This document shows positions 20,815 to 31,143 of a DNA stretch of 64,000 nucleotides, piece after piece. The first letter of the stretch is position 1. Every line of letters begins with the position of its first letter. Where the stretch lies: NCBI GenBank assembly GCA_944472155.2, contig OX235271.1, positions 21,459,710 through 21,523,709 of the forward strand. Reading direction: 5' to 3'. The notes below the pieces were generated by a model. That model saw nothing but the letters and a program-made list of their open reading frames with translations, had not been told where the DNA came from and searched no databases. The translations under genes and the position numbers were made by a program. This DNA comes from Trichobilharzia szidati. Taxonomy: Eukaryota; Platyhelminthes; Trematoda; Strigeidida; Schistosomatidae.

Positions 20815-21750
20815 CGATATAAGTATACAACTTGGGGACTGTTGTAGAGCATAACTCCATTATAGATAAGATTTTATTTTGATAAATTACACAGTGTTTG
20901 TTATACAGTATTATTAACTGATGACATTTCAAGTACAATAAAGCAGGAATTAGGGTGACATTCAAACCTAAAAACTCCCTCAGAGACAAGCTCTGTAGGC
21001 TAAAGGACCCAGTTGACCCAATTAAACAAAATAATATAATTTACAAAATACCCTGCAATGACTGTGAGGTCAACTACATAGGTCAAACTAGTAGGTCGGG
21101 GTGGGGTAGTCAGATTGTCGGAACATAAGAATTTAGTTAAGGCAGGAATGGTTGACCCCACCCGTGAAGATAAGTAATTTAGAAACCAGCTCAGCAATTG
21201 CACTGCATGCATTAACACAAACCACAAAATGGAGTGGGAGAGGGTTAAGATTCTAAGAAGTTGGAGAGAGAGATTGATTGCTGAATCCTGTTGGACCCAA
21301 CACATGCAACAGAAATGACTCAATGCAAATACCAGAGATATGGAAGATGTTATTACCACCAGTCAGTCAAATCACAGGAGGATAATAAATAATCTTCAAA
21401 TTCTATTTCAATTCAGTTCACGTGCATCATAACATTCTAACATGTTACTTACTTATTTTTGTTATAAAAGACATCTTATTTCCCATCTGATTTTATTTTA
21501 TTGATAACACTAATACTAATACTATTTCCGAATGTACTTTATCTTCCGTTGATTTTATTCAAACATCTAGTAAATTTCTAGTCATGCATATAAATGAAGC
21601 ATGAAAGTTGTGTAAAAAGGACTTGATATGATGATTATGAGCGGCAATAATTGGTGCTCGAAACGTGGTCATCATTTAATATTACTGTATAACAACAATG
21701 TGTGATTTATCAAAATAAAATCTTATCCATAATGGAGTTATTTCTTAGTA
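20815..21750 (+). mobile_element. Fold-back PLE with GIY-YIG core
   Basis: Between inverted arms (20838-20920 and 21660-21745, sharing ATAACTCCATTAT, AAGATTTTATTTTGATAAAT and GTTATACAGTA) the plus strand encodes IIYKIPCNDCEVNYIGQTSR, the start of a GIY-YIG domain with the Cys pair and YIG motif. The frame breaks at WGSQIVGT. RT is absent. Counterpart at 45885-46830. Confidence 0.7.
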
Positions 21751-22099
21751 CCAGGTGATTGAATGATACCGTTAACTGTGAAACTGTGTGTGTCGTAATG
21801 CAGTTGAAAACTTACTTCAGCATGTGACATAAAGTTTTATTTTATAAATTTTAGAGTGTTACTTGTATATTTTTTATTCCCTTTTAATAACACTGATGAT
21901 AATTTTTTCAGGCATAATGAAAGTGCACACACATACACACATGCAAACACAGAAATACACACGTGAACCTAGACAACAGTGATTAATTAATATGATTTTG
22001 TGAAGTTGGTAATTCACCAAATAATATTTATTATGAGAATCAAAGTAATATGACTAGATTTGTTAAAATATACGACTGAACTGTATTAAAATTCGTATC

Positions 22100-22112
22100 G
22101 GGGGGGGGGGGG
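22100..22112 (+). repeat. Poly-G tract
   Basis: Thirteen consecutive G. Copy 2 has AGGT followed by a run of 12 G. Such a run in an AT-rich genome is unusual and prone to sequencing error. Confidence 0.85.
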
Positions 22113-22454
22113 TAGTAAACGTCATCACATGGTGTTTCCGCGCAATGTATGACAAACGCCATATAACAGCTTTGTTAAAACATCTATAAAATACTTCTAA
22201 AACAGTTAAAGGTAATATCTGATATGATTATATCATTTTGCTGCGCATAGAGTACGAAATCACCTAAGACCAACTACCTGAATGAAAGGAAATTGAGCAA
22301 GGTGTATCCTTTTCAATAATTTCATCTTCTGGGTGTACAACTATATATGTATATTTATATACAGAGAATATTCTGGAATAGTAGTCATTAACAATACTGG
22401 TGTTTTCAAATACTACCGATTTGTTAAGTAAGATCAATGGAATTACAGTTCGTT

Positions 22455-22738
22455 AAAGATGCATGACAGGCAGGAAGAAATGGAGATGGATTGACCACAC
22501 TCTGAGGAAACCATCAAGTGACATCACTAGACAAGCCATTGCTCGAGTGGAACCCGAAAGGGAAGCGGCGAGTTGGTCTTCCAAGGGTGACTTGGAGGAG
22601 GTCATCTGAAGATGAGATGAAAGCGTGTGGGCAGACATGGAGCCAGGTGAAGACTGTAGCAGAGAACCGAACTCAATGGAGACGCACGGCTGAAGCCCTA
22701 TGTTCTTCTAGGAAATAAAGGAAACAATAATAATAATA
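22455..22738 (+). pseudogene. RTE LINE 3' end fragment
   Basis: GRKKWRWIDHTLRKPSSDIT, then LEWNPKGKRRVGLPRVTWRR and QTWSQVKTVAENRTQWRRTA up to AAGGAAACAATAATAAT. A two-base insertion (GCCATTGCTCGAG versus GCCCTCGAG) shifts the frame after DITRQ. Same family as 305-1640. Shared with copy 2 at 47545. Confidence 0.8.
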
Positions 22739-22754
22739 GTGATAATAAAGATGC

Positions 22755-23060
22755 ATAAATTAATATAAGCATAAAAATGTAATAGTAAATAGAATATCAA
22801 ATAAAATTGAGGAAATTTCCACAACAAATTGAGGATCATTGAAACCTTGATTGACGGCCAACGTCTGAATGAGCTTCTTTAGGATAGAAAAGTTCGGTTT
22901 CTTAATGTGAATCCCAACAGCCTCAGCAATACATAGTAGACGAACTTTTAAAGTGAAGTTAAGATTTGCGTGTATGTGGTAGATGGCTTTGAAAGCCACG
23001 TCGTTAACATCAATCTTGTATTCTGTATCGACGAGATGAGATAGCATAGTGCCATGAATG
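22755..23060 (-). pseudogene. PLE C-terminal fragment
   Basis: The minus-strand frame 23047-22760 encodes HLVDTEYKIDVNDVAFKAIY, VRLLCIAEAVGIHIKKP and LIQTLAV. This is the end of a PLE endonuclease domain (compare FKVIYKVKN, RLLCIAEALAIQLVEPE at 54140-54230). It is immediately followed by the palindrome at 23075. Confidence 0.65.
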
Positions 23061-23074
23061 AAATTTGTTTCGTT

Positions 23075-23215
23075 ATGGGTAAAATTTATTTCGATAAAGT
23101 CTCATAGCGTTATACAGTAAGATTTACTGATGACGTTTCGAGCATAATTTATTGCCCTGTAAATATTACTGTATAACATTGTGAGACTTTATCAAAATAA
23201 ATTTTACCCATAATG
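23075..23215. repeat. 48-bp inverted repeat with 45-bp spacer (PLE termini)
   Basis: Left arm 23075-23122 begins TTATGGGTAAAATTTATTTC; right arm 23168-23215 ends AAATAAATTTTACCCATAA. Four mismatches in 48. The spacer holds CTGATGACGTTTCGAGC. The same sequence ends the PLEs at 27467 and 28337, so this is two PLE ends head to head. It is kept at 48160-48300 in copy 2. Confidence 0.85.
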
Positions 23216-23439
23216 GAATTATACTCTACCGCAGTGCATAAGTTTTATTCTTATATCGATGGGTTTTGTTTGGCCTTTACTTGGTTAACCACATAGGATG
23301 ATGTTCGTAAATCCGACGAAAAATACGCCTAATTTTACGGTTTATTTAGGTGACTCCACAGAAGCAGTTTCTCTTTTAAAAACCGTGTGATCCCAACGTA
23401 ATCCACTTTCCAAACAGAGTTATGATTATTTTTGATTGT

Positions 23440-25640
23440 TTAAGATTAAGGCGAGGATTAGTGCTAGGTTAATGGACACAGTTGAGGTCATGGTTAAGTA
23501 AGCGTTCGAGAATAAATGTTAGAACAATCAAAAAAGGTTAATATAGAAGGATTTAGTGAATTCATCGAATTTCAGCAGAACTCGTCAGCTGAATAATCTA
23601 AATACACGGATATTTATACTATTGAAATTACATGGGGACATAAAAGACTGATAAGCAAAGAAACTACATTGAACTAATCATGCAGAAAGACAGGTGAGAA
23701 TGTTTTCCAGGTCATGTTCAAATAGATAAGGGGAGAGGGAGTATGTGAGAGATTAAAATTAAGATGAAATGCATTACACTTCAATTATATCACTTAGATA
23801 AACAATAGGTCATTAAAGAATACAACAAGAATTGCAAACACAGTAATATCAATAGTAATAGTTATAATAATAATATTAACAATAATTATAATGCTGAAGT
23901 GAGTTAAAATAATGATACTGATAAAAGATCGTTTTAAGTGAATCAATAGGTAGAATAATAGGTAAAACGTATTACCATGGTAGATTCAAAGTGACGACCA
24001 ACTCCTTTTGTACACAGAGACCTTGTTTATAAACTCGAATTTCACAAGCCTCTGCAATTGCAAGCATCTTCCTGTTTCTTTGTCTACTAGTTGGCATTAG
24101 TGAATGACTTGACGGCGTCGATATCATATCCAAAGTCCACAAGATGTTTTGTTATTGAAGTTTTTGGCACTTTGCACTCAGCTGTTTTCAGCCATTTTGA
24201 CAAATGATCCATCATGCTAGTAGATAATCACCTTTCTGGACGACCTATGCATTTGCTTCCACAAACACACTAATCAAATTGATATACGCAGTTTGAAGTG
24301 TTGAGGATTGGCGACTGCTCTTTCCTAGATTGTTGAAGTACTTGCTTGGTGATGTTAAGGAAAACAAATGTTGCAGCATATTAAGTTCTCGTGATAGCTT
24401 TATCGTGTCTTCGTTTGACTAGTTCCTGTACATCATCTCCTTTGAATGGCAAACTGATATATACAGATTTCTTTGGAATTGTCTGAATAGTTTTACTGGG
24501 GCTTATTTCTTTAGAGTATTTATTAATGAACTTCTCAGGATATCCATTCTTGGATAAAATATCCTTCAGAGCCTTTATTTCCTGCTCACTTTAACTGTTA
24601 GAACAAATTTTCCGTGCTATATTGAACAGTGTTCTAAGTTCCATTCATACTGGGTTGGAACAAAACTCTTGGAATGTTTCTACTGTCCTGTCTGTGAAGA
24701 CTGTCTAAATAAAGATCTATCGTTTGTGCCATCAGTCCTGTTCATTAGAAAAACGTCTAGGAATTTAGTGGTATCATTTTCTTCGTGTTCCATTGTGCAA
24801 TTGAGATTCGGGTGGCATAAGTTGAATTTTATCAATGTGTCTTCAGCTTTTGATCTGCTTCCACAGACAGTAACAATGTAATCAACATATCTTACATCCG
24901 TTTCTTGTATATGTTGCCTCAAGGTACCAGCTTCGAGGCCTGACAAGAATAAGTCTGCAAAAAGTAGTCCCAAGGGGTTTCCCATTGTGACACCATCAAT
25001 TTGGCGAAATACACTCTAGTCGAATTGTAATTGCACATTCTTAGTAAATAAGAGTAACAATTTCCTCAATTCCAATGTTTGAATGGGTATGTCTTAAGCT
25101 TCTCAGCACATTAAGTCAATAGTATCAACGACTGGCACATTTGTGAAGAGAGGTAACATCGGAAGAGACCAGATGCTTATCAGATAGATTGAAATCTTCA
25201 ATTTATCTAAGTGATGTGACTGAAGTGTAATGCATTTTATCTTTTTTTTATTTTTTTATTTATTTTGATTTACAGCTTGATTCCACACCGTATTTTCAGT
25301 ACAAGTGTGGAATTTTCAACATGGATATCGGTAGCCCAAATTCAGGCCGACCATAGATATCGGATAATGCTAATCACTCACATACTCCCTCTCCCCTTAT
25401 CTATTTGAACATGACCTGGAAAACATTCTCACCTGTCTTTCTGCATGATTAATTCGATGTAGCTTATTTGCTTATCAGTCTTATATCTCCCAATGTAATT
25501 TCAATAGTATATTTATCCATGTATTTAGAGTATTCAGCTGATGAGTTCTACTGAAATTTTATGAGTTCATTGAATCCTGTTTTAATAACCTTTGTTACTT
25601 GTTTTAATTTCGTATCGAGAAATAAATATTGACAATAAAT
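23440..25640 (-). mobile_element. Fold-back PLE with RT, third type, inactive
   Basis: Inverted arms ~23540-23770 and ~25365-25600 share GGTGAGAATGTTTTCCAGGT and GCAGAAAGACAGG. The minus strand encodes RT between them: MGNPLGLLFADLFLSGLEAG, IQETDVRYVDYIVTV, SRSKAEDTLIKF, EHEENDTTKFLDVFL (24985-24680), then a linker with KKSVYISLPFKGDD and a diverged GIY-YIG region to ~24000. The catalytic box is YVDY at about 24880 (second Asp lost). Repeated frameshifts. A SINE piece sits in the right arm (25241-25364). Confidence 0.75.
25241..25364 (-). mobile_element. Headless SINE with CR1-like tail, private to copy 1
   Basis: Contains ATTTTGATTTACAGCTTGAT, GTGTGGAATTTTCAACATGG, GGTAGCCCAAATTCAGGCCG and stops at ATAGATATCGG, before the tRNA head. 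Copy 2 (50715) reads straight through (TTTTATGTTAATGCTAATC). It is a 5'-truncated insertion after the duplication, or a loss in copy 2; insertion is likelier because no scar is left there. Confidence 0.7.
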
Positions 25641-26397
25641 GTTAGATTTAGTACCCATTCACTGCAAGATACATTTTACAGCACTGTGGAGATTCTAACC
25701 GTGATTAGCTCAGTTTTTGTAGTCATTTATATCTTTTTATGATGAGGCTATTTTAGTTGGCTTTTTTAAATTGATCTTTATACTTAACTGAGAAACGAAG
25801 AGCAACAGCAAAGAATAGACACCATAGTCAGACAATCTTCAGCCAACTAATCAGATCTCTAAGCTCTACCAATGCATGCTTTCCATAATCTTCGTTGCAA
25901 GTTTGATCCTGATTCAGTGTTAAGTTTAGCGTAGGTTTATGGCTAAGGTTAGAGTGAATATGGTAGAGAATATCATGAAAAGCATCCATTTGTAACGCTG
26001 AACGATCTGATTGGCTGGGTGAAGGTCATCTGGCTTTGGTGTCTATTGTTTACTGTTGCCCGATATTTCCGTTCGGATTGATGTCGAACACGAAAAACGA
26101 TAAGCTGAAATGTTTTTAAAACTGAGAGTAATACAGTTTGACATTTTTAAGTCATGACAACAAAACAAAAGGCATACCTTGAAAAAATATGCGTTTGATG
26201 GAAGACAGCATTTTGGTGGCGCAGAGTTCAAGCAGTACATTATTATTATTATCAGTTATATCTACTTAAATGAGTAATAATATTTCGGAGATTGTATTAG
26301 ATTTTATCACTTTTAAACAACAAAAGTCAATGGCACAGAAGTAAATCACTGAAAGCTCCAGAAACAGATGATAAATAGAAGGGATGGTACAGAAACT

Positions 26398-27095
26398 ACT
26401 ATTATTATTGTTCCCTTTAATTCCTAGAGGCACATAGGGCTTCAGCCGCGCGTCTCCATTGCATTCGGTTCTCTGCTTGAGTCTTCACCTGGCTCCATGT
26501 CTGCCCACACGCTTTCATCTCCTCTTCACATCACCTCCTCCAAGTCACCCTTGCACTGACGAACATCTCGCCGCTCCCTTTCGGGTTCCACTCGAACAAT
26601 GGCTTGTCTAGTGATTTCACTTGATGGATTGTTTCCTCAAAGTATGGCCAGCCAATCCATCTCCATTTCTTTCTGTCTATTTGTTTCACAATCGGTTCTT
26701 GTTGATCTTTTTTGGCCGGCCATCTGATCTTGAGTGGTATTGAGCGAAGACAACTGTTAATGAAGGTGTGTAGTTTGTTTGAGATGCTCTTTATGACGCG
26801 CAGTGCAAGTCTCTGATCCGTATAGTAGCACTGACTGACTTCACATTGGAGTTGAAAATCCGGATCTTATTTTTGATGGTGAGTGCTGTTGACCTCCACA
26901 CAGACTTGAGAGAAATGAAAGTTTTCCTTGCTTTCCCTATCCTCGCTTTCATATCCTCATCAGTTCCGTCCGTATGTAGTTGAAACGATGCTTTCCAGGT
27001 AGGTGAAGGAGGTTGTTTCTTTCAGGTTCCTCCCATTTATGTTGGCTGATTGTTGTCTGTTGTTGTTGTTGGTATTGTTGGTGTTGTCCAGGATG
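26398..27095 (-). pseudogene. RTE LINE 3' part, minus strand
   Basis: Starts with the 3' tail TTATTATTGTTCCCTTTAAT and reads on the minus strand through RTQWRR, TWSQVK, LEWNPKG, WRWIGWPYF, EPIVKQI, LRSIPLKIRWPAK, to IRIFNSNVK and ITTDNNQHKWEEPE. Frames shift several times. It corresponds to 960-1640 of the first RTE copy. Copy 2 has it at 51747-52475. Confidence 0.8.
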
Positions 27096-27179
27096 GTACA
27101 GAAACAGAAATATATTAAACTCACTTAAGAGTAGTGTGAAAGTAATCTTTATCACTAGTTGATATTTATTCATTTTTTC

Positions 27180-27366
27180 AATTTTTTTGTCATAGCTTGA
27201 TTGCACACCGTATTTTTTGGTACAAGTATTGAATTTTCAGCATTTGACATCAGTAGCCCGAATTTTGCAGGCCGACCATTGATATAAGGTGTGCGTTGGC
27301 AGGGGATCGAACCCCAGACCATGTGGATGGTCGGCGAGAGTCCTAAGCGCTGTGCCACCAACGCAG
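27180..27366 (-). mobile_element. tRNA-SINE with CR1-like tail
   Basis: Minus strand: TGCGTTGGTGGCACAGCGCT, TCTGGGGTTCGATCCCCTGC (box B), GGTCGGCCTGCAAAATTCGG, ATGCTGAAAATTCAATACTT, GGTGTGCAATCAAGCTATGA. Both promoter boxes are readable. It is shared with 52545-52712, where box B has a change (GGTTCGATCTATTG). Confidence 0.75.
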
Positions 27367-27466
27367 AAAGGCACGAGAAAACTATTAAAACTTGAGGATC
27401 ATTAGATACCTTAATATATGTGTAAAACTTGGGCACTGTGGTAGTGAGTAATTCCATATTAGTTTC

Positions 27467-28337
27467 CATTATGGGTAAATTTTGTTTTGATAAAGTCTCA
27501 CAGTGTTACACAGTAATATTTACTGATGACGTTTCGAGCACAATTTATTGCTCATAATCATATCAAGGTAATCACACGACTTCCTAAGTTCATTTATATA
27601 GTTCCGTTGTTTTTCACTTGATTTTCACTTGATTTGATTGGTAGTGATATTTACCATATTTCAGGTATGAGTGATGAATCATTCCTATTGCATGTGTTGG
27701 GTGAAGACTCGATGAACAAGGATTCAGTAATCAATCTCTCTCTCCAAATACACAGATTACTTCTTAGAATCTTAACCCTCTCCCACTCTATTGTGTGGTT
27801 GTGTTAATGCATGTGGTGCAATCGCTGAGCTGGTTTCTAAATTACTTATCTTCACGGGTGGGATCAACCATTCTTACCTTAGCTAAATTCTTATGTTCCG
27901 ACAATCTGACTACCCCTGACCTACTAGTTTGACCTATGTAGTTGACCTCACAGTCATTGCAGGGTATTTTGTAAATTATATTATTTTGTCTAATTGGGTC
28001 AACTGGGTCCTTTAACCTACAGAGCTTGTCCCTGAGTGAGTTTGTAGGTTTAAATGCCACCCTAATTCCTGCTTTATTTAGAATCCTACGTAGGGTTCAT
28101 CGAATCTACACCCAGCACATTCAATAGGAATGATTCATCACTCATACCCGAATTATGGAAAATATTACTACCAATCAAATCGAGTGAACATCAACGGAAC
28201 TATATAAATGAATTTAGGAAGTCGTGTGATTACCTTGATATGATTATGAGCAATAAATTGTGCTCGAAAGGTGACCAGTAAACATAACTTTATAACACTG
28301 TGAGACTTTATCAAAACAAATTTTACCCATAATAGAA
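27467..28337 (-). mobile_element. Fold-back PLE with GIY-YIG domain
   Basis: Inverted arms 27467-27620 and 28183-28337 match over about 150 bp (CCATTATGGGTAAATTTTGT; GAGCAATAAATTGTGCTCGA). The minus-strand frame 28060-27842 encodes NSLRDKLCRLKDPVDPIRQN, IIYKIPCNDCEVNYIGQTSR, SGVVRLSEHKNLAKVRMVDP: the linker and N-terminal half of GIY-YIG. No RT is left between the arms. Confidence 0.8.
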
Positions 28338-28384
28338 TTACACTCTACCACAGTGCATAAGTTTTATTCTTATATCAATGATCC

Positions 28385-29535
28385 ATATTAGTTTGTTTAT
28401 TAGATATATCACACAGTGAAACAATATTACTGAATGTATGAAAATGTTTCGAACAAAATTTATTATTGTTCATAATCTTATCAGTTTCAATCACACGAGT
28501 TCGAAACTTCAGTTTTCTTTGTTCTCTCCTATTTGTCGTCGTTGGGGTAGTAGAATTTCCGATCATCCCATCCTATGTCAGTGAAAATAGGATTGGTGAA
28601 ATGTTTAAATACTAGAGCACAAAAACTAAATAGTACCAAAGAAAATCTAAGACAGGAAGTGAGGCATATAAAAGAAGCCTTGAAACTTAATAATTACCCT
28701 GATAAATTAGTCACAAAGTATGTAGGGAAATGTGAAAATAAAATAAATAATGATATTATTGATAGTGATAATAATAACAGTAATATTAATGTTGACATGC
28801 ATATCAAACATCTGCAAGATAATGACGACACCAACAATAAGGAATTTAACTCATCAGTACTATTTCCATACTATGAAGGAACCTCGGAAACCGTGCGCAG
28901 AATTCTTAAAAAGGCAGGCAAGAATAAAAGTGGCTGGCATTAAAACCACTCACAAACTCAATCAGAAACAAGCTTTGTCGGTTGAAGGATGCTGCGGAGC
29001 CAATAAAACAAAACAATTTAGGTTATCTAATACCCTACCTGCAATGATTGTCAGGTCAAATACATCAATTAAAGCAGTAGAACAGGTGAAGTCAGACTAA
29101 CTGAGCATAAAAACCTAGCAAAATCTAGATTAGTTGATCCGAATAAGATAAGAAATCTAGAGAACAGTTCAGCCGTAGATAGCACTCACTACATGCAATT
29201 ACACACAACCATGCAATAGGATGGGATAGGATGACAGTTTTAAAATCCGATGTAACAGGGTGGAGGGAGAGATTGATAACTCACTGAAGCTTTGTTAATC
29301 GAATCAACTGTAAATACGTGTAATAGGACTGATTCAACACCTGTCCCAGATATCTGGAAAATTCTACTCCCCCAACGACGACAAATAGGAGAGAGCAAAG
29401 AAAATTATAGAACTCAAGTTTCGAACTCGTGTGATTATAGTTGATATGACTATGAACACTGAATTTTGTTCGTAACGTCATCAAGTAAATAATACTGTTT
29501 CACTGTGAGATATATCTAATAAACAAACTAATATG
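28385..29535 (+). mobile_element. Fold-back PLE, linker and GIY-YIG remnant
   Basis: Inverted arms 28385-28570 and 29345-29530 (TTTGTTTATTAGATATATC; CCAACGACGACAAATAGGAG). The plus-strand frame 28575-28943 encodes LRQEVRHIKEALKLNNYPDK, an Asn/Asp-rich stretch, then YYEGTSETVRRILKKAGKNK. The GIY-YIG part (29000-29160) is frameshifted but recognisable (GEVRLTEHKNLAKSRLVDP). Copy 2 at 53722-55515 carries an extra insertion. Confidence 0.75.
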
Positions 29536-30730
29536 GAAGCATTAGACAAGCACTTTTTATTCCTGAAGAAATATATACGAGAGATTATTTCAATGATGAT
29601 TATCAAATTTCATAAACTAAGCTCTGTGTTGGTGTTTTCATCATCAAAACAGGCAATCAGTATCCATAGTACGAGGATGAAGTCATAGACCAACCATCTC
29701 TCCTTCCGGTATCCGATACACAGTTGTTAAAGTTGTGATTTAATACCACAATGTGGCTTGTGTGATTGAAGGTTGTGATTGTTTCCATCAACCTGTTTGA
29801 CATTCCGATGTTTGTCTTGCAGTATTTGGAAATTACTTGTTACGCGTTTGAGGTAACAGGTACCTTACGATATGTATCATTTTTATATGACGAACATTTG
29901 TTGCCAAGGTAGATGTTTTTGAGTACTGCTATTCTCCTTGAGTTGTACGATTTAATTGTAAACCTTTCACTGCATCTTCAAGACAGTATCTTCAGCATGT
30001 ATCCACAACTGTATTTATTATATACTTCAGGATCAATTCTCAGCTGATCAGCGAATCACAGCTAATTAATCACCTGTTTTGAGCTCGAGTTATCAAAGTG
30101 CTAATCATAATTTGTGATCAATGTAATGTGTCGCTCAGGTGTGGGAACACTCATATACCTAGAAAATGAATAAAACTCTTGCTATATGATAAAGTGAGAA
30201 AGGTTGGGTTACTGAATTCCAAGTCAAAATCTAACTAATGATGTACTTGCCTGTTATCGTGACAGTGCCAGACTTTATCTCTCTGAACCATGTAGCGTTT
30301 GAGTATATTCCTACTTAGTCCTAAACTTCGACAAGTGATCTGTTTAGTTCTACATAATTTTTGATGCCTCGTTACCTGTTAGCTATCTTGAAAGCACTAT
30401 TGATTTCCCATATTTTTTGTTCTAGTAAGTTATCATTCTAGCAGGATGTTTGGTTGTTATTGGTTGATTTGTTCAATTTGTATGAAATGAGTTGATATTG
30501 CCTCATTTAGCCAGTTCGTCTTCTCTTATTTGATTAAGGCGACAAAACGTTGTCTTGATTCAGTTTATAGTTTTTCCTGTGAATGACGTGAGTGCTTGCT
30601 ACGATCCAACCTAAGAGTGGTTCACTTAAACAAATCCACTTGGCATAACTTAAGAAGAGACATATTCCATTTTTATGTCTACATAATCGTATCCTTTCAT
30701 ACTGATCGAAAGAATCGGGTATCATTAGAT
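29536..30730. other. Single-copy-like stretch, no feature
   Basis: Shared with 55516-56700 of copy 2, but no coding signal, SINE head or LINE end could be recognised. Confidence 0.35.
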
Positions 30731-31143
30731 TATTATTATTGCTTCCTTTAATTCCTACAGGAACATAGGGCTTCAGCCGTGCGTCTCCATTGCGTTCGGT
30801 TCTCTGCTAGAATCTTCACCTGGCTACAAGTCTGCCCACACGATTTCATCTCCTCTTCACAACACCTCCTCCAAGTCACCCTTGCACTGATGACCAACTC
30901 GCCGCTTTCCTTTCAGGTTCCACTCGAGCGATGGCTTATCTAGTGATGTCACTTGATGGTTTCCTCAGAGTATGGCCAGCCAATCCATCTCCATTTCTTC
31001 CTGCCTATTTGTTTCACAATCGGTTCCTGGTGGGTTGGTTCGCTCATTGCCAGAGATCTCTGTTGTTGATCTTTTCTGGCCGCCCATCTGATCTTGAGTA
31101 TTGAGCGAAGACAACTGTCAATGAAGGTCTGTAGCTTGTTTGA
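30731..31143 (-). mobile_element. RTE 3' end, private insertion in copy 1
   Basis: Starts TTATTATTATTGCTTCCTTT at the 3' tail and reads on the minus strand through RTQWRR, LEWNLKGKR, WRWIGWPYSEE, EPIVKQIGRKK to SNKLQTFIDSCLRS. Copy 2 reads directly CATTCGATAGACGTACTC (56687). The flanks in copy 1 are CATTAGAT and GAGATAGACG, consistent with a 4-bp AGAT target duplication. Confidence 0.8.

Noticed and set aside
23123..23167. CTGATGACGTTTCGAGC in PLE termini as a hammerhead
   Set aside because: CTGATGA is present, but no GAAA follows a closing stem II; the reverse strand CGAAACGTCATCAG does not give the core order either. Variants at other PLE ends (AACTGATGACATTTCAAG) do not keep pairing.
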